Shown: in pieces, positions 34,886-41,442 of the stretch | Numbering within the stretch: the stretch's first letter is position 1 | Layout of the letters: every line of letters begins with the position of its first letter | From: CAWJMF01 sp963843945 | GTDB taxonomy: Bacteria > Vulcanimicrobiota > Vulcanimicrobiia > Vulcanimicrobiales > Vulcanimicrobiaceae | DNA length: 64,000 nt | Assembly: GCA_963843945.1 (NCBI GenBank) | Contig: CAWJMF010000005.1 | Coordinates: 99,131 to 163,130, forward strand | Reading direction: 5' to 3' | Program-made: the position numbers and the translations under genes | Notes under the pieces: generated by a model | What the model was told of the DNA's origin: nothing | Seen by the model: only the letters and a program-made list of their open reading frames with translations | Databases searched by the model: none

Positions 34886-36403
34886 GTGTCGGATCACGTA
34901 GACGGCCCGCGGCAGATCGGCGATCCGTCGGCCGATCTCAGCGATCTCTTCGCCTTTACCAACCCCGCAAATCCTGCCCGAACCGTTCTCGCCGCAAACG
35001 TCTTCCCATCCGCCGGGGCCGGCGCGTCGTTCTCAAACGCAATCGTGCATTCCATCGTGGTCCGCCACGTTGCGATTACCGGAACGGGGGACAACGCGGC
35101 ATTCAAATCCGGCGACGAGGAATACCGGTTCTCATTCAAGTTCGACGTCCTCAAACCGCAACCGAGCGGGACGCCGCTGCAAACCGGTACTTGCACCTTG
35201 CCTGGGGGAACGGTGCTGCCGGTTACCGTCAACGATGAGCGGGGCGCGACGACGCCGGATGGTGCGGTTCGCGTGTTTGCGGGTTTACGATCGGACCCGT
35301 TCATCCTGGCATGGTTGCTCGGCAAGATGCAGCCGTTCCCGAACCTGCTCCAGCACGACAACGTGTTGACCGTTCTCGTCGAGTTCGAGACGAGCCGCAT
35401 TCTCGAGGTCGGCAAAGGTTCGCTGTTCGGTGCCGTCGCCGAGACGGTCCCGCTTCCACAGACGACGGGCTTGGGCGCGTTTATCGGGGGCACCGCCGCG
35501 CGCATCGATTGGGTCGGGCGCCCGGAGCAGACCAACATGCGGCTCGATAACGCGGCACTTGCGGCCAACGATTTGCGCGACCTCTGGAATCAACAGACCC
35601 CGTTTTCCATCGCGGCGGCACTGCGGCCGATGTTCCGTCAGCGATTGATCGATAGTCTTACAAGTTGGGACATGCGCGACGGCAAGGCCGACTGGACAAC
35701 CTCGGCGCTTGCCGCAAGTGCCAATGTCTTCCTCGACGATTTTATGGTCTTCGATGTAACGAAGCCGATCGGCGATACGAGCTTCCTCGAAATCGAGAAG
35801 AGCACGTTGAATGGGCATCCATACCAAACCGGCGGCGGCCGCACTGTGAATTCCAACGTGATCGACATTCTGTTGAACTGGACGGTGAATCACGATCGGG
35901 GAAAAGCGCTGCAAGGCGCGGCCACGACGGCGACTAAGCCGGGCACGAAGACTTTCCCCTATCTCGCCTCGCCGAATACGCAGCTCCAGACGATCGTTCA
36001 GACCGTCGATTTGGCAGCTTCTCCCGATCGCGTCTGGGCGCTTATCGGCCGCTTCGGCGGCATCGGTGCGTGGCATCCGCTCGTCGCGGCGATAACGACG
36101 ACCGGGACGGGCGAGGGCCAGCTGCGGACGATCGAGACGATCGACGGCATGCAGATCATCGAGCGGCTGGAAGCCGCCGACAATTCGCATCGGACCTATC
36201 GCTATACGATGATCAGCGGCGTTCCGGCCGCGCACTATACGGGCACCTTAGACGTCAAACCGAAGGGCACCGGGAGCGTCGTCGAATGGCGCGTGCAATA
36301 TATCGCCGACGGCCAGCCCTCGGTCATCGTCAACGCCATCAATACCAGCCTGCTAAAAACGGGCCTCGCGAGCCTCCAGAAACGCTTCGGCTCGGCAGCG
36401 TGA
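34886..36403 (+). CDS. DUF4331-like domain fused to a SRPBCC (polyketide cyclase-like) domain
   Basis: A 505-residue protein. Residues 1 to about 360 match the DUF4331 type: SDHVDGPRQIGDPSADLSDL, LFAFTNPANPARTVLAANVF, RVFAGLRSDPFILAWLL and ending in NVIDILLNWTVNHDRG. Residues from about 365 form a SRPBCC/MxaD-like helix-grip fold: VDLAASPDRVWALIGRFGGI, GAWHP and LRTIETIDGMQIIERLE. SRPBCC domains have a deep hydrophobic cavity for lipids or aromatic ligands. No signal peptide is seen, so it should be cytosolic. GTG starts five bases after the cytochrome stop. A fusion of these two domains is unusual and suggests handling of a hydrophobic substrate or product. Confidence 0.7.
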   Translation: MSDHVDGPRQIGDPSADLSDLFAFTNPANPARTVLAANVFPSAGAGASFSNAIVHSIVVRHVAITGTGDNAAFKSGDEEYRFSFKFDVLKPQPSGTPLQTGTCTLPGGTVLPVTVNDERGATTPDGAVRVFAGLRSDPFILAWLLGKMQPFPNLLQHDNVLTVLVEFETSRILEVGKGSLFGAVAETVPLPQTTGLGAFIGGTAARIDWVGRPEQTNMRLDNAALAANDLRDLWNQQTPFSIAAALRPMFRQRLIDSLTSWDMRDGKADWTTSALAASANVFLDDFMVFDVTKPIGDTSFLEIEKSTLNGHPYQTGGGRTVNSNVIDILLNWTVNHDRGKALQGAATTATKPGTKTFPYLASPNTQLQTIVQTVDLAASPDRVWALIGRFGGIGAWHPLVAAITTTGTGEGQLRTIETIDGMQIIERLEAADNSHRTYRYTMISGVPAAHYTGTLDVKPKGTGSVVEWRVQYIADGQPSVIVNAINTSLLKTGLASLQKRFGSAA

Positions 36404-37425
36404 CCGAGACGCGAGAGGTCGCGATTACCCTCCCGCTCGCGACAGACGGCATCATTGCGGCCGGAAACTTGGAGAGCACTCGCCGGGCTTCTTGGGATCA
36501 ATTTTGGCGCAATCCGGAGCAGCCCGGGACGGCTGAACGCATCCTCGAACAGGAACAGCTGGCACTGCACTTTCTTGGCGACCTCGGTGCGCTCGCGCGG
36601 CTCGAAACGCTGGCGGATCAATGTTCGAATGCCGGCTCGAGGCTCGGGCGAAGCGCGCTCATCCAGGCGCACGTCGCATCGGTCGGGCACCGCTTTGCCG
36701 AAGCGAGGAGCTATCTCGCGCAAGCGGAGGCCGGCGGAGCGCCCGCGGAGGCGACACACCGGCTGTCGTTGGCGATCGATCAAGCCTGTGGAACGCGCCT
36801 CGATGCCGTCCTCGCGGCGCGGCACAGTGCGGCGGCGCGCGGCGGCTTGGAGAATCTCGTGCCGCTCGGCGCGCTGCTCGCAGATCTGGGCCAATTCGAT
36901 GAAGCGGATGACACCTATCGGCGTGCAGTGGCCGAATATCGGGACGTTTCGCCGTTTGCATTGGCTTGGACGTGCTTTCAGCTCGGCGTGCTCTGGGGTG
37001 AGCTCGCAACCGAGCCGAAAATCGAACGGGCGGCGCGCTGGTACGAGAGCGCCATCTCCTACCTGCCCGGCTACGTGAAAGCGCGCATCCACCTCGCGGA
37101 AATTTGGCTACGCGAAGGCCGGCCTGCGGACGCTCATGCCCTCCTGATCCCAGTCGCTGAGAAGGGAGACCCGGAAGTCCATTGGCGGCTTGCCGACGTG
37201 TTGACTGTGATGGGAGGGCTCGCAGAGTCGGACGTTCACCTGCGCGCCGCTCGACGCGGCTACGAAGCGCTGCTGCAACGGCACGAGCTCGCCTTTGCGG
37301 ATCACGCCGCCGAGTTTTACTCCGGCAGCGGGAAGGACGCACCCAGAGCCCGCGAACTCGCGCGGATCAACGCAGCCAACCGGCCAACCGCGCGAGCGCT
37401 TCTGCAAGTGGCCGCGCTGCAATGA
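36400..37425 (+). CDS. tetratricopeptide-repeat protein
   Basis: A 341-residue cytosolic protein with TPR-like helix pairs: LIQAHVASVGHRFAEARSYL, GALLADLGQFDEADDTYRRA, AARWYESAISYLPGYVKARI, HLAEIWLREGRPADAHALL and AESDVHLRAARRGYEALLQR. It probably scaffolds other components of the unit. The GTG overlaps the stop of the DUF4331-SRPBCC gene (GTGA) and its own stop overlaps the next ATG (ATGA), strong evidence for one operon. An overlapping longer frame from 36070 is a shadow. Confidence 0.7.
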   Translation: MTETREVAITLPLATDGIIAAGNLESTRRASWDQFWRNPEQPGTAERILEQEQLALHFLGDLGALARLETLADQCSNAGSRLGRSALIQAHVASVGHRFAEARSYLAQAEAGGAPAEATHRLSLAIDQACGTRLDAVLAARHSAAARGGLENLVPLGALLADLGQFDEADDTYRRAVAEYRDVSPFALAWTCFQLGVLWGELATEPKIERAARWYESAISYLPGYVKARIHLAEIWLREGRPADAHALLIPVAEKGDPEVHWRLADVLTVMGGLAESDVHLRAARRGYEALLQRHELAFADHAAEFYSGSGKDAPRARELARINAANRPTARALLQVAALQ

Positions 37426-37628
37426 TCGACCGGCGAACCTTTATTCATGGTACGGCCGTCGCAATCGCGGCTCCATCTATCGTTTGCCTGCCGCGCATCG
37501 CCGAGGCGTCCTCGCCTCCGGCTACTTCCGTTTCGCTAAAGATCGCGGGTTGGGACTCCGCCGAAGACGTTGCGGTCGATCAAGTCTGGATCGCAGTCAA
37601 TCGTTCCTGGCGCATCGCCTGGCGCTGA
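37422..37628 (+). CDS. 68-residue Tat-exported Trp-rich peptide, unknown function
   Basis: The start MIDRRTFIHGTAVAIAAPSI is a classic twin-arginine signal; cleavage would fall near AEA-S30. The mature part is only about 39 residues and contains four tryptophans (W44, W56, W63, W67), with SLKIAGWDSAEDVAVDQVWI followed by AVNRSWRIAWR. Tat export implies folding or cofactor loading before export. It overlaps the TPR gene stop as ATGA and closes the diheme cytochrome operon. It could be a substrate, chaperone or structural subunit of that cytochrome. No family is recognised. Confidence 0.65.
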   Translation: MIDRRTFIHGTAVAIAAPSIVCLPRIAEASSPPATSVSLKIAGWDSAEDVAVDQVWIAVNRSWRIAWR

Positions 37629-37719
37629 GGCCGGCCTCAGCCTCGACCATCTCCGGAGTCGCAGCGCGTATGTGCAGTTTCTTCGTGAGTTGGAGTCTTG
37701 CTTCGTTAGCACTGCGCGG

Positions 37720-38109
37720 TCAGCGCTCGCGGGCACCGTTTTGAACGGAGAGTTCCCAGCGATACCCGTCCGGATCGCGAAACCACAGGCCCATATGCGG
37801 CGAGCCCGGGGAGGTGGGGCCGATCTCGTCGCCCGGATCTTCCAGTTCTACGCCGTTTTTCTTCAACGTCTCGAGCGCTTGGCGCAGCCCGCGCATGCTG
37901 TCGAGGTAAAACGACAAGTGGTCGATCGTGTCCGGATGTGGTGTGCCTTTGAAGAACCCGATGATAATCGCGTCGTTCGTCAGCGCGACGGCCTCATCGG
38001 ACCGGAACATTTCCCGCAGATCGAAGTTCTCGGTCCAAAACTGCGCGCTCATCTCCGGGTCTGTGACGGCAAGGCTGAAGTGCCAGACCGCGCCAAGCTG
38101 TACTTTCAC
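37720..38109 (-). CDS. VOC-family (glyoxalase-like) protein
   Basis: A 129-residue two-module VOC protein: VWHFSLAVTDPEMSAQFWTE, then DHLSFYLDSMRGLRQALETL and LWFRDPDGYRWELSVQ. The ligands are of glyoxalase/dioxygenase type (H near the N-terminus, H in TIDHLSF, E in YRWELS), so metal binding is plausible. A longer frame to 38322 exists, but GAGGAGG eight bases before the GTG at 38109 decides the start. A degraded copy of its first 42 bases occurs in inverse orientation at 40404-40445. Confidence 0.82.
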   Translation of the reverse strand: MKVQLGAVWHFSLAVTDPEMSAQFWTENFDLREMFRSDEAVALTNDAIIIGFFKGTPHPDTIDHLSFYLDSMRGLRQALETLKKNGVELEDPGDEIGPTSPGSPHMGLWFRDPDGYRWELSVQNGARER

Positions 38110-38296
38110 GTTCGTACCTCCTCGTAACGCATCAAATCGCGTTTGCAATCTTATTCTTGATGGTTTCGAAACGAGATGCGCGTGCAGGCACGGCACGCGC
38201 AACGCCTCCCCGAGCCGGAAGGCGTCTCGCTTCGATCGAACCGTGGCTGCCCTGCGTCCCGCGGCAGGATCGCATCGAAATTCGGGATCGCGGTTA

Positions 38297-38896
38297 TCAG
38301 TCGAACTTGACCAAGTCCTCAAAGATCAGTTGACCCCAGCTACTTCCGCGCGCCTGCACAAGCAGTCCACCTTCCGAAAGCCCGCCAAGATTGACCGGCG
38401 CGAAACCAAGAGTTTCCGCAAGCGCACCGATCTCGTCGGCTGCGCCGTCATCGTCGCTCGACAGGAACACGACTCTCTTGCCACCATGCACGGCCGGATC
38501 TTGGTCAAGGACGGCAGCGCCTAAATGGTTGAAGCCCTTAACCAGCTTAGCGCCGGTATACAACTTCGCAACAGCCTTGGAAGACGGTAGTCCTCCTAGT
38601 TGCTCCGGGGGCACGCCGTAGGCATTGGTCACATCAACGATCGTCTTCCCCTTCCAGGTCGGCAGCGTCTTCGCGACATCCTGGTGCCCTCCGAAAAGCA
38701 CAGCCAGAAAGATGGTGTCCGCCTTGACCGCTTCCGCGAGTTTCTTGGGAATGATCGTCGGTCCGATCGCGGCCGCGTCGGAGGCTAAGCTTTCCGGGTC
38801 CCGCTTCGTCGCAACGGCTACCTCAATGCCTTTGCTTGCGAATTTTTTGGCGAGAGCGTGGCCGATCTTGCCGAAGCCGATAATTGCGTAGCTCAT
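38297..38896 (-). CDS. NAD(P)-binding oxidoreductase, NADPH:F420 reductase-like
   Basis: A 199-residue Rossmann protein. IIGFGKIGHALAKKFASKG is the dinucleotide-binding loop, followed by VATKRDPESLA, TIFLAVLFGGHQDVAKTL, TIVDVTNAYGVPPEQLGG and VKGFNHLGAAVL. The family includes F420H2:NADP+ oxidoreductases and reductases of unknown cofactor use; F420 use is not shown here. It lies 20 bases downstream of the SDR gene on the same strand and is probably co-transcribed with it under TetR control. Confidence 0.82.
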   Translation of the reverse strand: MSYAIIGFGKIGHALAKKFASKGIEVAVATKRDPESLASDAAAIGPTIIPKKLAEAVKADTIFLAVLFGGHQDVAKTLPTWKGKTIVDVTNAYGVPPEQLGGLPSSKAVAKLYTGAKLVKGFNHLGAAVLDQDPAVHGGKRVVFLSSDDDGAADEIGALAETLGFAPVNLGGLSEGGLLVQARGSSWGQLIFEDLVKFD

Positions 38897-38916
38897 ATCT
38901 TTTCTTTACTAGCGCG

Positions 38917-39651
38917 TTAGAGTTGCGCCAAGCCGCCGTCGACGGCGACCTCGCTGCCGGTCATGAAGCTACTGTCCGACGACGCGAGAAAGGCAGCAAC
39001 CGCCCCGACTTCCGCCGGATCGCCCATGCGCTCGAGCGCGGTCATCGCGCCGTAGGCCTTCAGGCCCTCCTCGCCCAGCGCTTCCTTCGCGAGTTCGGTC
39101 GCCGTCGCTCCGGGCGATAGCACGTTCACCCGGATGCCGGTGCCTTTCAGGTCCTCTGCCCACGTCCGCGCGAGGTTGCGTACTGCCGCCTTGCTCGCGC
39201 TGTAGGCGGTGAATGCCGGAGCGCCCGTGGTGCCGGCGCTCGATCCGGTCAGGATGATCGAACCCCCTTTGCCCATTAGCGGCAGCGCCTGCTGGACCGT
39301 GAAGATCGTACCCTTCACATTGGTGTCGAAGGTTTCGTCAATGTGCTCGGCGGTGATCTTGCCGAGCGGAAGCTGGCTTCCCACCCCGGCATTGGCGAAG
39401 ACGATGTCGAGGGTTCCGCGCTCGGCCTTCACCGCCGCATAGAGCCGCTCGAGATCGAGCTGGCTGGAGACCGAGCCCTCCACTGCGCGCGCATTGGGAC
39501 CGAGGTCGGCCACAGCGGCGTCGAGCGCTGCCTGCCGTCTGCCGAAGATGAAGACGAACGCGCCCTCGTCGATGAAGCGCTTTGCCGCGGCGAGCCCAAT
39601 GCCGGTCGCTCCGCCGGTGATCACGGCGGTCTTTCCACTCAGTCTTGACAT
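38917..39651 (-). CDS. short-chain dehydrogenase/reductase
   Basis: A classical SDR of 244 residues: TGGATGIG (cofactor), FANAGVG (NNAG equivalent), catalytic S in LTGSSAGTTG, Y-x3-K in AYSASKAAVRNL and a C-terminal SDSSFMTGSEVAVDGG. It would oxidise or reduce an alcohol/ketone with NAD(P)H. AAGGAA four bases upstream fixes the ATG at 39651; the longer frame to 39759 runs into the operator region. It is divergent from the TetR regulator, a common arrangement for detoxifying SDRs. Confidence 0.88.
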   Translation of the reverse strand: MSRLSGKTAVITGGATGIGLAAAKRFIDEGAFVFIFGRRQAALDAAVADLGPNARAVEGSVSSQLDLERLYAAVKAERGTLDIVFANAGVGSQLPLGKITAEHIDETFDTNVKGTIFTVQQALPLMGKGGSIILTGSSAGTTGAPAFTAYSASKAAVRNLARTWAEDLKGTGIRVNVLSPGATATELAKEALGEEGLKAYGAMTALERMGDPAEVGAVAAFLASSDSSFMTGSEVAVDGGLAQL

Positions 39652-39742
39652 AATTTCCTTGCGCTTTCGCGTCCCGGGTCTTATCCAGTGCCGCTGCTCG
39701 GAGCGCTGTTGCGACCCCGCGCCGCGGAGCATAGCACTATTG

Positions 39743-39787
39743 GACCGTTTGGTCAACAATACGCGGCCGATTCTGGACCGATTGGTC
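39743..39787. promoter_or_regulatory. pair of TetR-type operators, GACC-N4-GGTC, 33 bp apart
   Basis: Two near-identical palindromes lie between the divergent SDR and TetR genes: TTGGACCGTTTGGTCAA centred on 39743-39754 and TGGACCGATTGGTCGCA centred on 39776-39787. Their starts are 33 bases apart, about three helical turns, so two dimers could bind the same DNA face. The second overlaps the likely promoter of the tetR gene. Confidence 0.7.
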
Positions 39788-39810
39788 GCAATCGTGCTAG
39801 AATCGCACGT

Positions 39811-40386
39811 ATGGGGCGACCAACGAGCTTCGATCAGGCAGACATGCTAGAGACCATCCAAAAGGTCTTCTGGGACAACGGCTACTCGGCAACATCGCTC
39901 GACGACATCATGCAGTCGACCGGTCTCGGCAAGGGCAGCCTCTACGGCGCCTACGGCTCAAAGCAAGAGATGTATCTGCTGGCCTTCACCGATTACTGTG
40001 ACTGGGCCGTCGCGGACCTTGAGGAACGCCTGCGCGGTAACGACGCCGGGGCGATCGCGCGCTTGCGCGCGTATATTCAGTCGGCCGCGAAGGGCGGAGC
40101 GAGTGCCCGTCGCGGATGTATGTTGGCAAAAGGTACCGCCGAAGTTGCCGGGCGCTCTCCGGATGTCGACAAAATCATCGAGCGGACGTTCAAGGCGATG
40201 GAACGCGAGATCGTTGAGTGTGTTCGCCAAGCGCAGAGCGTGGGCGACATTGCCGCCGATCGCGATGCGCGAACGATCGGCGTAACGTTGCTGGCCGTGG
40301 TTCGCGGAATGGGGTCGCTGGCGCAGGCGGGCATGTCTTCGACTTCCCTGTCGCTGGCTGCCCAGGGCGCGCTGGGCTTGCTTTGA
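39811..40386 (+). CDS. TetR/AcrR-family transcriptional repressor
   Basis: A 191-residue regulator: the N-terminal helix-turn-helix is MLETIQKVFWDNGYSATSLD followed by DIMQSTGLGKGSLYGAYGSK, then a helical ligand-binding domain (ARRGCMLAKGTAEVAGRSPD is characteristic of the C-terminal TetR_C group). It should repress the divergent SDR/oxidoreductase pair and itself through the GACC-N4-GGTC sites; the inducer is unknown. The ATG at 39811 gives the standard MGRPTSFD start; the longer frame from 39688 would read through the operators. Confidence 0.9.
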   Translation: MGRPTSFDQADMLETIQKVFWDNGYSATSLDDIMQSTGLGKGSLYGAYGSKQEMYLLAFTDYCDWAVADLEERLRGNDAGAIARLRAYIQSAAKGGASARRGCMLAKGTAEVAGRSPDVDKIIERTFKAMEREIVECVRQAQSVGDIAADRDARTIGVTLLAVVRGMGSLAQAGMSSTSLSLAAQGALGLL

Positions 40387-40403
40387 TGCGAGGGCGTTCG
40401 GAC

Positions 40404-40445
40404 GTGAAAGTACAGTCTCGGCACCGTCTGGCATGTCAGCCTAGC
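40404..40445 (+). pseudogene. degraded 5' fragment of a VOC-family gene
   Basis: GTGAAAGTACAG and the following 30 bases resemble the start of the VOC gene at 38109 (minus strand), including GTCTGGCA and TCAGCC, with one length change and about six mismatches. It stands in the opposite orientation 2.3 kb away. It has no open continuation, so it is a dead piece left by duplication or rearrangement. Confidence 0.5.
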
Positions 40446-40486
40446 AGGCTTCCGCAGCAATCGGCCGGGACTTCGCTTTAGGGCCC

Positions 40487-41245
40487 TTACAACGACGCTG
40501 CCAATGCTGTCAAATTCTGCGGAATCACGCGTATCAGTCCGCCTCGTGGACTGTCGAGATCGGCAATCAGCGTGAAAGCGATCGAAGCAAGCACGGGGAC
40601 GATGTACAGGAAGACTGACCTCCCCTTCAATTGACGCGCGCTGTAGCCGATCAATGCGCATGCGCAGATCGCGACGAGCGCCATGAGATCCCACGCTGAC
40701 GTTGGGATTCGGTTCCACCACGCAGCTTGTGTGTAACCCTGCGAGTTTAACACGTCATTCATTCCGGCGAGTACGAGGGACATCACCGCCGTTTGTTTCG
40801 CTGCCGCGAGAACCGAAACACGTCGTTCCACAACTCGCTCTGCAGCCGGTTCGTGTCGTGGTTGATGCTGAGAAGCTGCTGATCATCAGTGCTGGTGTAG
40901 AACGCAATCCGCGTGTGAAGATACGATCTTAATCGCTTCTGCACGACCGCCGCATGGGGTTTCGGCAAGACTTGTGCCCGAACGTATTCGGTCCCGATTG
41001 CGTTCGCTTCTTGTTCCTCGAGGTGCTTTCGCTCATCGTAACGGCTTGTTGCCATCGAAAAGCTGAAGCCAATGATGAGGGCGAGAAGTGTTAGCGTCGC
41101 CCCAAAGATAGTCCCGAAGTATTCGGGCGGCGTCTGTTCAGAGTCGTCCGCGAACGAACACCACAATCAATGACGCGCCCACAGGACCATATAGGATAGG
41201 AGAAAGAGCCCGATCGGGTGGTTTAGTAGGGGGAACGCAGACATT
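40487..41245 (-). pseudogene. broken DUF4239 (bestrophin-like) membrane protein gene
   Basis: Four pieces in different frames make up one DUF4239 protein. They are MSAFPLLNHPIGLFLLSYMV (from the ATG at 41245, with GAGGAG six bases upstream), SLIVVFVRGRL, then TIFGATLTLLALIIGFSFSM continuing to RYDERKHLEEQEANAIGTEY, and finally a C-terminal half starting SVLAAAKQTAVMSLVL. Frame changes lie near 41170, 41150 and 40815 and are of mixed sign, unlike the pure insertions in the 26-31 kb genes. This points to real decay, though errors are possible. The family is a membrane protein of unknown function. Confidence 0.65.
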
Positions 41246-41442
41246 TGAATCTCCTCGACTCGTAGAACGTGCCGCCGCTCTTCGCGGAAATAGCCACGTC
41301 TATTTCAGTAGTACGTCGGCGTGTGCATACCGTTCAATAAGGGCCTAACGAACCAGAAAAGGCGGGGGGACTCGAGCCGATGCGAGTCCAAACTAGACGC
41401 GCCCTTGGATATGCTAATGGTCGCCGTAACAAGGAGCGTGGT

